Program-made: the position numbers and the translations under genes | Origin: Chitinophagaceae bacterium | GTDB lineage: Bacteria > Bacteroidota > Bacteroidia > Chitinophagales > Chitinophagaceae | Direction of reading: 5' to 3' | Assembly (NCBI GenBank): GCA_024103425.1 | Contig: JAGFIS010000022.1 | Location: 62,001 to 126,000, forward strand | Length of the DNA: 64,000 nucleotides | Part shown: piece by piece, positions 1 to 7,622 of the stretch | Numbering within the stretch: the stretch's first letter is position 1 | How the letters are laid out: every line of letters begins with the position of its first letter | The notes under the pieces: model-generated | What the model was told of the DNA's origin: nothing | Databases searched by the model: none | Seen by the model: the letters and a program-made list of their open reading frames with translations, nothing else

Positions 1-1194
1 TGAAAAAATTTGTCCTATTCCAAGCCAAAAGATATTTAGGTGTTTTGATGTAAAATAATTGATGCTGAATGCCAGGATAATGATTATCGCAGAAAGGGTA
101 GAAATTATTCTCTTGTTTTTGTGATAAATGATAGTTTGAAGAAAAAGATTACTTATACTCCAGATGAAAGTACTGGTTGCCAAAATATAAAATACATATA
201 TGTGTTCTTTATAGGATTCTTTGATTATATAGTGGTATATGAAAGTGGTTATAAGAATTAGAAGAAATAGTACTGAGGCCATGATCAATACATACTTCAT
301 AAATAATGGTTTCACCTTAGACCAATACTTCCCTTCGGAAAAAGATTTGTAAATTATTGGTTGTAAGTATTGTAGTAGTGATGAGGAGAAAATATATTGA
401 ATCGTAGCAAATGTTGCTGCAACAGAGTAAAATCCTGCCATAGTTTTTCCATAATTAACCATTACGAAGAACTTATCTGAGGAGATGAGAAAGAAAATAG
501 CCATTTGCAATGAGAAACCGGCGACACCGAATGTTAACTCCCTTCTCAGGAGCCGCGTGTTGATATTGCGGGTGAGGAATTTATTTTTTATAACATATCG
601 GATAAAAATGTTTGTCATTACGAACATACCGATTCCATAACCTAATGCTCTTCCATACCATGTGGGAAATAGGGTATATATAAGTAGAAAGGAAAAAATG
701 ATCTCAACTCCCGTACGAATTACGGTCATTAGTGCCATTTGTTTGGTTTTCTTTTCTATTATTAACAGAACAAAGAGCGCTTCATAACAATAATTAAATA
801 CAAGGAATGATGGAATCATCCATAGAAATTCGGGTTGGTACTCAAATAGCCTGTATAAGGTATCGCGGAAGATGTATAATAATGGTGTAATAAGGATAAC
901 TACAGACAGTGGAATAAGCATACTCGTTGAGAAGAGGCTTGAGTATTCTTTTTTAGAGAATTTAAAGTAGTCTACAGAAATGGTATATAGAGACCCCATA
1001 GAGATTACCGGGGTTAAGAAGATTATTGAGGTAGAAAAAATGTTTAATATCCCCATGTCTCCTTCTGAAAGGATATTAATGAAGAAGAGAAGTGCTATGA
1101 AGGATATGGCTTTATTCCAGAAACCGGCAAGTGTATATACGCCGACTCTTTTAGTTGAGTCGCGTTTTAATATATTTTGGATCCTTGAAATCAA
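1..1194 (-). CDS. Wzx-type polysaccharide flippase, C-terminus cut by the window edge
   Basis: This is an integral membrane protein expected to flip undecaprenyl-linked sugar repeat units across the inner membrane. The reading frame is open from base 1194 to base 1 (398 codons) with no stop, so the C-terminus lies outside the window. The translation is a chain of hydrophobic segments, with a short basic N-terminus (MISRIQNILKRDSTKR) running into the first membrane segment, as in the MATE/MVF-like flippase superfamily. I chose a TTG start because the only in-frame stretch upstream ends at a TAA about 20 codons before it, and the next ATG lies inside the first membrane segment. The first 180 bases of the window are 31% GC by hand count, well below the metabolic genes here, which fits the frequent lateral exchange of O-antigen genes. 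It is the second flippase of this locus. Confidence 0.8.
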   Translation of the reverse strand, partial: MISRIQNILKRDSTKRVGVYTLAGFWNKAISFIALLFFINILSEGDMGILNIFSTSIIFLTPVISMGSLYTISVDYFKFSKKEYSSLFSTSMLIPLSVVILITPLLYIFRDTLYRLFEYQPEFLWMIPSFLVFNYCYEALFVLLIIEKKTKQMALMTVIRTGVEIIFSFLLIYTLFPTWYGRALGYGIGMFVMTNIFIRYVIKNKFLTRNINTRLLRRELTFGVAGFSLQMAIFFLISSDKFFVMVNYGKTMAGFYSVAATFATIQYIFSSSLLQYLQPIIYKSFSEGKYWSKVKPLFMKYVLIMASVLFLLILITTFIYHYIIKESYKEHIYVFYILATSTFIWSISNLFLQTIIYHKNKRIISTLSAIIIILAFSINYFTSKHLNIFWLGIGQIFS

Positions 1195-1549
1195 AGTCTG
1201 GAAGAAAGTCGCTAAAAAATTAAAGATAGAATCTGCGTTTCTGAAGTTTTGTGACGCAATTTAGCTTTTAACTGAAATTAATAAAAAGAAACTCTCCATA
1301 TTTATTGAATCATAACAAAGGGGTTTTCGATTTGTAGGCAATGGGACTCATACTTTTGATTTTGCTATAATATCTTGGCTGATTCCATTCAGTATAAAAA
1401 TCCAGTGAGTTTCACCTTTGTCCGGGCGGTTTAGAATTATCAGAATCCGGGAAGTCGTTTGTTTGAAAATTATTTGTTGAAGACGGTCAGTGTTATGTCT
1501 TGAAAGAGAGTAAAACCTAATTTGTAATTTCGCGCCAAAGAGGGGATTT
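1195..1549. other. 355-base AT-rich divergent intergenic region
   Basis: No convincing gene is seen here. The region separates the leftward flippase from the rightward glycosyltransferase, so it should hold both promoters. On the plus strand, TAATTTCG at 1525-1532 matches the Bacteroidota -7 element TAnnTTTG with one mismatch, and a TTG at 1500-1502 lies 22 bases upstream, within the 17-23 base spacing known for Flavobacterium. A purine-rich GAGGGGA precedes the ATG at 1550. I found no clear element for the minus strand. Confidence 0.5.
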
Positions 1550-2623
1550 ATGGGGAATAATGATAAAAAGATTGGCTATGTACCTTATTCTGCCGACCTA
1601 TCACAACCGGGTGACCGTCGCAGATTCCCTTATTTCGCCGGCAGGCACAACATTCCCTTTGAAATAGCTGACCCCGGTAAAGAGTATGAAACTTTAGTAC
1701 TTACCGGATCTTCAAATCTTAGTTTGTGGTTGAAGTATAAGAAAAAGTATCCCGGGGTTAAAGTCATCTTCGAGATGGTCGACAACCTGATTTTTGCTCC
1801 CGATTGGTATTTCAGAATGTTCAAAGGCGTAGGCCGCTACCTTAATCGCAGGGAAAAAGCGCTTCATCTGAACTATTCGAAACTGGTTATGGATTGGATA
1901 GGTTTGGCAGACGTGGTACTTTGTTCCAATAATGTTCTTAAGGAAAAGGCAAAAGAAATCAATCCGAAGAGTTTTTTAAGCCCTGATTATCTGGAGTCTG
2001 AGTACAGCCTTCGCAAGGATGATTATCAATTAAAGGAGGAGAAACTGAATCTTGTCTGGGAAGGTCTGAGCTCGCTAATCTGGCCCTTCTTTGAATATGC
2101 CGATTTGCTGAAGGAGGCGAGTTCTTTTTGTCGTTTGTATATTTTGTCTAACGAAAAATATCCCGCTATTCCCGGTCTGTATCATAAAGACGTAAAAAGC
2201 CGGGTGCAGCAATTGCCGATAGAGGTAACTTTTTATCCGTGGGATTTAAAGACACATACTCAAATAATGACGAAGGCAGATTGTGCCATAATTCCGATTA
2301 GCCGTAAATCGACTTTCATGTGGAATAAGCCCGGAAACAAATTGGTTTCTTTTTGGTTTTTGGGGATGCCGGCAGTGACCTCGGCCACACCGGCGTATCA
2401 GGAACTGATGCAGGGCGCCGGTTTAGATTATTGTGCATCAGACACGGGCGACTGGTTGGAAAAGCTCAGAGCACTTCACGCTATGAAGCCGGAAGAAAGG
2501 AAAGCTATTGCTGAAAAAGGATATGCTTTCGTGAAAGAAAACTTTTCTGATGTAAGATTGGATGAGATTTGGATTAAGGCTTTTGATACAATTGGGCGAA
2601 GTGTTTTGCTTACAAAAAGCTAA
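1550..2623 (+). CDS. GT-B fold glycosyltransferase (GT4-like)
   Basis: This is probably a cytoplasmic or membrane-associated glycosyltransferase adding a sugar to the polysaccharide repeat unit. The 357-residue protein has an N-terminal Rossmann-like half (residues 1-155), including LADVVLCSN, the usual second-glycine-loop-like strand. Its C-terminal half contains KADCAIIPI and then KPGNKLVSFWFLGMPAV, which corresponds to the donor-binding helix of GT-B enzymes, followed by a glutamate in AYQELM. There is no signal peptide or membrane segment. It is the only plus-strand gene among the first seven complete or partial genes, with its own AT-rich upstream region. The ATG has a GAGGGGA sequence 4-10 bases upstream. 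Donor and acceptor cannot be told from sequence. Confidence 0.75.
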   Translation: MGNNDKKIGYVPYSADLSQPGDRRRFPYFAGRHNIPFEIADPGKEYETLVLTGSSNLSLWLKYKKKYPGVKVIFEMVDNLIFAPDWYFRMFKGVGRYLNRREKALHLNYSKLVMDWIGLADVVLCSNNVLKEKAKEINPKSFLSPDYLESEYSLRKDDYQLKEEKLNLVWEGLSSLIWPFFEYADLLKEASSFCRLYILSNEKYPAIPGLYHKDVKSRVQQLPIEVTFYPWDLKTHTQIMTKADCAIIPISRKSTFMWNKPGNKLVSFWFLGMPAVTSATPAYQELMQGAGLDYCASDTGDWLEKLRALHAMKPEERKAIAEKGYAFVKENFSDVRLDEIWIKAFDTIGRSVLLTKS

Positions 2624-2653
2624 TAACTATGGTCTGCCGACGGGTAAGCTAAA

Positions 2654-3571
2654 TCAGGGAGTGATTCTGTTTCCCTTTTTTGTACCGAAAAGATAATAAC
2701 CTTTCCAGGTTTCCTTTATTTCTGAAAATCTTCCTGTGAATAAGAAAAAAAACGTTCTGGTAAAAGGCTCCACCAGCCAGGTAGTCAGGACAGTGAACCA
2801 ATATCCCGTTTTGCTGAAATATTTTTTTGCGTATTGCAGTTTACTCGTAAGATATAGAGATAACCTGTATGCTTTCACTTTTGCCGTGGTCCCCTTACCA
2901 ATGTGATATGCTTTTATGGAAGCGTTAAAGAAGGATTTATAACCGCCTAATGACAATCGCTTTGCGTAATCGACATCTTCGAAGTAAACAAAGAAACGTT
3001 CATCGAAGTAACCGACAGTTGTAAGTAGCGAACTTCTCATAAACATGAATGCCCCCATAAGTTGGTCCACATACCGGCTGGATTGGTGATCCCAGTCCAG
3101 CATGAGCGTTGCCGGAGGGAAGATTTTTGGAGCGATTCTGGAGAGGCCGCCGGCTTCAAAAAAGAAGGTGAGTGGAGTGGGGAGCCGCGAACAACTGGGC
3201 AGTGGATTCCCTTCGTTATTGGTAAGCTGGCATCCGAGTACGTCAACTTCGTTGTGAGCTTCCATGTACCGGAGACATTCAGGAAGCGTCTCTTTATTCA
3301 GTCGTGTGTCGGGATTAAGAAGTAGGGTGTACTTGCTCGTGCATTTTCTGAACCCCTGATTGGCAGCCTTACCGAATCCTTCGTTTTGATCATTAAGTAT
3401 TAGCTCTAGCTTCGGGTGTGCGGGAAGATTCCTGATGCTGTCATCAGTAGAGTGGTTATCGACGATGATAATTTTATTGAGGATATCGCTGTTATCAGAA
3501 TCGATGATTGACGAAATACAATCTTTAAGAAGATTGCCGGCATTCCAGCTAACTATTACAATATCAATCAT
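2654..3571 (-). CDS. GT2 family glycosyltransferase (WbbL/rhamnosyltransferase-like)
   Basis: This is a GT-A fold inverting glycosyltransferase for surface polysaccharide assembly. The 305-residue protein shows the family motifs in order: VSWNAGNLLKDC near the N-terminus, IIVDNHSTDDS (nucleotide-sugar aspartates), NEGFGKAANQG, LLLNPDTRL (the metal-binding position) and YFEDVDYAKRL (catalytic ED-region). The C-terminal 70 residues are aromatic and basic and may lie along the membrane. The family includes dTDP-rhamnosyltransferases, and rmlA and rmlB lie 10-12 kb away in the same locus, but the donor is inference. The gene converges on the preceding GT-B gene, with only 30 bases between the stops, and reads in the same direction as the flippase/polymerase genes upstream of it. 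Confidence 0.85.
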   Translation of the reverse strand: MIDIVIVSWNAGNLLKDCISSIIDSDNSDILNKIIIVDNHSTDDSIRNLPAHPKLELILNDQNEGFGKAANQGFRKCTSKYTLLLNPDTRLNKETLPECLRYMEAHNEVDVLGCQLTNNEGNPLPSCSRLPTPLTFFFEAGGLSRIAPKIFPPATLMLDWDHQSSRYVDQLMGAFMFMRSSLLTTVGYFDERFFVYFEDVDYAKRLSLGGYKSFFNASIKAYHIGKGTTAKVKAYRLSLYLTSKLQYAKKYFSKTGYWFTVLTTWLVEPFTRTFFFLFTGRFSEIKETWKGYYLFGTKKGNRITP

Positions 3572-3750
3572 CTTTTAAAATAAAGTGATTCAGCAAAGTT
3601 TGTATTTCGGTAAAAATAGTAATCCGGTTCGAGATAGACCGTATTGAAAAATATAAGTTTTAGAAAAATTTAAAAGCAGTAGGATATATGCAAAAGCGAG
3701 GTGCATTGATTTTCTATAAATAATCATTTGAATTGCCGGCTTCAGAAGGT

Positions 3751-5061
3751 TTATTTTAAACCGTGACCTAAATCTTCTTCCGTGTTTAAATGAATCTCGT
3801 CAGTCCGTAACTTTAAGATGATACCCAATTCAGGCAGTGAAACCATGAAAAAGTAGATCAGTGAGGCCAGAAGAAAACCCAGGGGAGCAGCCAGTTCATT
3901 TCCGGATTGTCTCAGTAAATAATAGAATATCAATTGGCCGAGAAAGGCTGTAATTACGGCAAATAATAAAAACCTTGTTTTAAGGTTTAGTTCGAATCTC
4001 TTGTGTACCAGAATAGCCAGTTGCCATACAAAGGTTCCGCAGATAATAATAAAGCCTATCATCTTGTAGGTAAACGTCTTTGGAGTATCCAGAATATAAA
4101 ACAACAGATCTGCTCCAAATATCCAGTAGGCGATACCGGCTACAACAAATCCTGCGAACTCGTACAGGAATATTTTAGTCATGAATTTTTTGATATCCTT
4201 TCTGTTGCCGGATTCATAAGCTGCAGTTAACAGTGGGAATAATGCAGAAATTACCGGTGTAATCAGAAGCGTGATGCTCTTCCCGAGGAAATCGAATATT
4301 GCCTGATAATTACCCTGATAAGTAGCCCCTAAAAACTTTATTGAGTATAACTTATCTACGTAGCTGAGCAGATAAGAGAATACAAACCAAAGCGATAGTG
4401 GGATTCCATAAGAATAGAACCTTCTGACAAGCCTTGGGGTGTTGGATTCAATCGCCTTTTCCTGAGGAAAGGATACAGCTCTTTTCCGGCAGATTGAGTA
4501 TAAATAAATGAAAGAACTGATATAAGAAGTTACTACCGCAAGCAATAGTGCTGTAAGGTAGTTTATGCCGGTAAAGACAAGCAGTAATATACCTCCGCCA
4601 AAATATATTGTTGTTCTGATGAGTTCCGAGGTAATTATTTTCCTCGACAAGAAAAAAGACTGGGCAACGGGCAGAATAGCAAACTGAAACGAACTGCTTA
4701 TCAGGGCTACAACTCCCAGAATAACGTAAATAATATTTCCCGAAACATTCCAGGCTACTATCATTCCCGGAATTATTGCCAGTGGTAGTACCAGTATAAG
4801 TAATCTTAAGCTTTTCTGATAAAAATCTTTCTTATCGTTACTGGCCGGAAAAAACCGAATAATACTTTGTACGAGCCAGCCGGTAATAAAGGAAGTAATG
4901 AGGAGAATGGCGTTCAGCCACAGGGCAAAGTGTCCATACCCCTCAGCGCCAAGAAGCCTTTTAAAGACAGGGATAGAAATACCGGATATTAACGCCGGTA
5001 GAATGATACTAGCCAGATAATTGAAATAATCTTTTTTAAATCTGGTGAAAATTTCCATCAT
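3751..5061 (-). CDS. Wzx-type polysaccharide flippase
   Basis: This is an inner-membrane lipid-linked oligosaccharide flippase of 436 residues, the usual length. The N-terminus (FTRFKKDYFNYLASIILPAL) leads into about 12-14 hydrophobic segments with short basic loops. The motif RLLGAEGYGHFALWLN after the first segment is typical of the polysaccharide biosynthesis/MATE-like family (the 'LG...YG' turn). Two ATGs in tandem (5061 and 5058) are possible starts. A good Shine-Dalgarno, AAGGAG, lies 9 bases upstream of the first, uncommon in this window. It is followed by a 179-base gap before the GT2 gene and preceded by a 214-base gap after wzy, so it may have its own promoter. With the partial gene at the window start it makes two flippases in one locus. 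Confidence 0.85.
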   Translation of the reverse strand: MMEIFTRFKKDYFNYLASIILPALISGISIPVFKRLLGAEGYGHFALWLNAILLITSFITGWLVQSIIRFFPASNDKKDFYQKSLRLLILVLPLAIIPGMIVAWNVSGNIIYVILGVVALISSSFQFAILPVAQSFFLSRKIITSELIRTTIYFGGGILLLVFTGINYLTALLLAVVTSYISSFIYLYSICRKRAVSFPQEKAIESNTPRLVRRFYSYGIPLSLWFVFSYLLSYVDKLYSIKFLGATYQGNYQAIFDFLGKSITLLITPVISALFPLLTAAYESGNRKDIKKFMTKIFLYEFAGFVVAGIAYWIFGADLLFYILDTPKTFTYKMIGFIIICGTFVWQLAILVHKRFELNLKTRFLLFAVITAFLGQLIFYYLLRQSGNELAAPLGFLLASLIYFFMVSLPELGIILKLRTDEIHLNTEEDLGHGLK

Positions 5062-5070
5062 CGGTTTTCT

Positions 5071-5076
5071 CTCCTT
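5071..5076 (-). promoter_or_regulatory. Shine-Dalgarno sequence of the flippase gene
   Basis: Read on the minus strand this is AAGGAG, nine bases before the ATG at 5061. Most genes here have no such site, so this one helps fix the start and suggests stronger dependence on ribosome binding. Confidence 0.5.
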
Positions 5077-5275
5077 GAAAGTCTGATTTACAGATTTAGT
5101 TGCAGAGTTAGTCTTTTAAAAGATATCTGCCTCGAAATTCTTAAACAATTTCTTCTTTTGAAGTATTTATTGGACATGTTCTTCATCTGTAAGCTTTATC
5201 TGTTGACAGTGTATGTTAGAATTGTCCTTTTCTTCAAAATTAAAAAACGCCCACTTCTCACTCTGTCTGTTTATT

Positions 5276-6370
5276 TTATTTGGAGAAATCGTAAATACGG
5301 TACGGCTTTATGAAGTCTTCCGTTGCGTATATGTTTATATAGAGGAATATCAGTGCTATTCCTATTGCAAACCAGATGTTGAGTTTTTTAAAGGGTAAAT
5401 ATTTAATGAGATAAGGAAAGAGAAATATTGAAAAGATGCCGAAAATCTCACTTACCCTGAAGGCAATAAGAGCATTGGCCGAGGTTAGACAAAAAATAAA
5501 TATGGATACTATCTCACATTTTAGAAAAAACGACAATCGGGAGTCTTTTAAGAAATCTTCCTTTGGGATGATGTAAAGCAGATATCCTGTAATTGTAATG
5601 CTCAATAAATTCATGGCATTGAACACATTTGCCTTGACATCCAGCCCCATTAAAGTGGTGTTAGAATAGGCTGAAAGCTTTGGATTGGTGCTGTCGATAA
5701 TACTGAGCAGTTCAAAAATATTGAAGGTAGCCAGATTAAGTACTCCGATGGGGAGTGCCAGAATCAACAATGCAGCGTATAGCTTTTTATTGAAGTTGTT
5801 GCCCGTGAAGACAAGTAACCCAATTGCCAGGATAGCCGAGTAATGGAAAAGTGTAGCAAATAGGGCAACTAAAGAAAATGCTATATACCTCTTTTTTAGA
5901 ATGAGCGGCAGGCTAATTAAGATAAACGAAATAGCAACTCCGATTCTAATCTGGGTCATCTCGTGCAAGAAGAAAAAATTACTGTAATAAACCAGCAATG
6001 CCATGAAGGGGTTGAAGCTGTATTTATAGAAAGACAGGCTGTGTAAGGAGACAGCTATTGCTGCACAAAAGAGCATAATAGCTACTGTATAGTAATAAGG
6101 AAATAACCATTTGAAGAGCGAAATCAGACCATAAAACCCCGGTTCCAGTGAATTACTGATATTGATACCGGCCATTTTGTCTTCTCCTATGTTATCAAAA
6201 ATAAACTCATACACTAAATAGTCCTTAGGCACGAAGGGGTTCCTCAATCCTGCAAAAAATATGAGTAAGATGGAGAGGGCAATGAATGCTCCTAACCACT
6301 TTCTGTTTCCGAACTCGAATTCGACGGCGAAGAAGGCAATTAAGAAAAATATGACGGAGTAAATCAGCAT
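5276..6370 (-). CDS. EpsG-like O-antigen/exopolysaccharide polymerase (Wzy)
   Basis: This is a predicted inner-membrane polymerase that joins flipped repeat units in the periplasm. The 364 residues form roughly 10-12 membrane segments. The first extracytoplasmic loop carries FAGLRNPFVPKDYLVY, matching the R...G.D..Y pattern of the EpsG family, and HEMTQIRIGVAISFILISL carries the conserved 'QxRxGxA' element seen in EpsG proteins. Length is typical for the family. It lies between the chain-length regulator and the flippase on the same strand, the expected place for a Wzy. The ATG start follows a 46-codon small ORF by 43 bases. Confidence 0.8.
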   Translation of the reverse strand: MLIYSVIFFLIAFFAVEFEFGNRKWLGAFIALSILLIFFAGLRNPFVPKDYLVYEFIFDNIGEDKMAGINISNSLEPGFYGLISLFKWLFPYYYTVAIMLFCAAIAVSLHSLSFYKYSFNPFMALLVYYSNFFFLHEMTQIRIGVAISFILISLPLILKKRYIAFSLVALFATLFHYSAILAIGLLVFTGNNFNKKLYAALLILALPIGVLNLATFNIFELLSIIDSTNPKLSAYSNTTLMGLDVKANVFNAMNLLSITITGYLLYIIPKEDFLKDSRLSFFLKCEIVSIFIFCLTSANALIAFRVSEIFGIFSIFLFPYLIKYLPFKKLNIWFAIGIALIFLYINIYATEDFIKPYRIYDFSK

Positions 6371-6413
6371 TAAAAACCCGGAGTTAGATTATTTTCTGGT
6401 ATTATCCCTTCAG

Positions 6414-6554
6414 CTAAAATATATTTTTGTAAAACCACTCGTCTGAGAAATATTTTATTCTTCCGCTCACTAATAAGGAAACCACCTGCGGATTTATCCA
6501 AATTTTATAACCTTCGTCATCAATAATTATTTTCAGAGGATGCAGTATGCCCAT
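6414..6554 (-). CDS. 46-residue hypothetical protein between wzz and wzy
   Basis: I do not recognise this small ORF. It begins with ATG four bases after the wzz stop codon and ends with TAG 43 bases before the wzy start, so it fills a gap that would otherwise be about 190 bases. The product starts MGILHPLKIIIDDEGYK and ends DEWFYKNIF; it is mixed hydrophobic and charged, has no signal peptide and no clear membrane span. The tight spacing to wzz suggests translational coupling. It could be a genuine small protein of the export/polymerisation machinery or the remnant of a larger gene. Evidence is limited to position and an intact frame. Confidence 0.4.
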   Translation of the reverse strand: MGILHPLKIIIDDEGYKIWINPQVVSLLVSGRIKYFSDEWFYKNIF

Positions 6555-6558
6555 TGTT

Positions 6559-7605
6559 TTACTGCTGTGTTTCTTTACTGAGAACACTTATCCGCTTCAG
6601 CCATAAATAGAGGAATAAAAGGAGGCATCCGATAAAAGCAAACAGCACGGCGGTAACCAGTTTTCCTCTTTTTACTTTTTCCATCGGATAATTAGCTTCG
6701 TCAATGATTTGGATGATTGGCCTTGCGTTCAGGTATTGAAAACGTGCCATCTCCAGATTTTTGAACAGTTCTGCATAAGCACTTCCGTAAACCTGGATGT
6801 TCGTCTGTTGTTGCGTTATTGGGATCTGAGATCTCGAAAGTGCAGGATTCAGATTGGCATCCTGGGCAGTAGCTTTTCCTGATATACTGGCGTTGAGATT
6901 TTCCTTCATCAACGCAGCCTGCTCCTCTAAAGTGTTCAATGTTTGTTTACTCTTTTCGCTCAACAAGTCAGTGTAGAACTCATTAGACTGGCTCATCAGC
7001 AAGTCTGTAAACTTCTTTGCGAATTCTTCTGATTTAGAAGTTACTTCCAATGAATATATACTGAGCCTTTTGTCAGGACGATCTACGGAAATAAAGTGTT
7101 TGTTGAAGGATTTATATACCTTTTTCAATATACTGTCCTGCTGGTAACTCAGTTGTTCTCTTTTGATGTTGGCCGGGAAGTGGAGGTCTCCGTTTTTTCC
7201 GTCTTTAAAGAAGTTTGTTTGGATGAGATAGTGTTCTATAAAAGTCATTTCTCCTGATGAGAAAGAATCTGATGTAAGCAGTACGTTTTCAACGATTTTT
7301 CTGCTTTTGAGAATTGCAAGAATATTATCTCCGCTAAAAACGCTGGATCCTGTCCCCATGCTAAGTCCCAGTTGAGAAGCTAAGTTCAGAATCCCACTGC
7401 TTGTTTTGCTTCCATCATCGATAGCAAAGGTGAGATGGCTTTTGTATTTAACCGGAGATAACGTTGCGAAAAGCAGACCTCCCAACCCGAATATTGCTGC
7501 CGTGATTAAAAATGCCCACCATAGCCGGAGGATACTCTTAATCCAGTATTTTATGTCGACCGCTTTCTCCAAAAAACTAAGCCGGTTTGATTGAGTTGGT
7601 TCCAT
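6559..7605 (-). CDS. Wzz-type chain-length determinant / polysaccharide co-polymerase
   Basis: This inner-membrane protein should set polysaccharide chain length with the Wzy polymerase. Its 348 residues show the expected architecture: a cytoplasmic N-terminus, a membrane segment around residues 30-52 (ending FATLSPVKYKSH), a large periplasmic domain with long helices (EQAALMKENLNASI region), and a second membrane segment around 318-337 preceded by a proline-containing stretch (EANYPMEKVKRGK). No Walker A motif is present, so no tyrosine kinase domain is fused. It is 17 bases downstream of the SLBB export gene on the same strand, and the two are surely co-transcribed. Confidence 0.85.
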   Translation of the reverse strand: MEPTQSNRLSFLEKAVDIKYWIKSILRLWWAFLITAAIFGLGGLLFATLSPVKYKSHLTFAIDDGSKTSSGILNLASQLGLSMGTGSSVFSGDNILAILKSRKIVENVLLTSDSFSSGEMTFIEHYLIQTNFFKDGKNGDLHFPANIKREQLSYQQDSILKKVYKSFNKHFISVDRPDKRLSIYSLEVTSKSEEFAKKFTDLLMSQSNEFYTDLLSEKSKQTLNTLEEQAALMKENLNASISGKATAQDANLNPALSRSQIPITQQQTNIQVYGSAYAELFKNLEMARFQYLNARPIIQIIDEANYPMEKVKRGKLVTAVLFAFIGCLLLFLYLWLKRISVLSKETQQ

Positions 7606-7622
7606 ATTAAAATCCGGATATT

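Noticed and set aside
980..1264. 94-codon plus-strand ORF in the first flippase
   Set aside because: It lies opposite a clear membrane protein frame and has no motif.
3590..3727. 45-codon minus-strand hydrophobic ORF between flippase and GT2 genes
   Set aside because: AT-rich DNA often encodes hydrophobic runs by chance; no ribosome site or conservation evidence is visible.
5088..5186. 32-codon minus-strand ORF upstream of the flippase gene
   Set aside because: It is strongly basic, has no recognisable motif and no coupling to a neighbour; the spacer also holds the Shine-Dalgarno of the next gene. Most likely chance.
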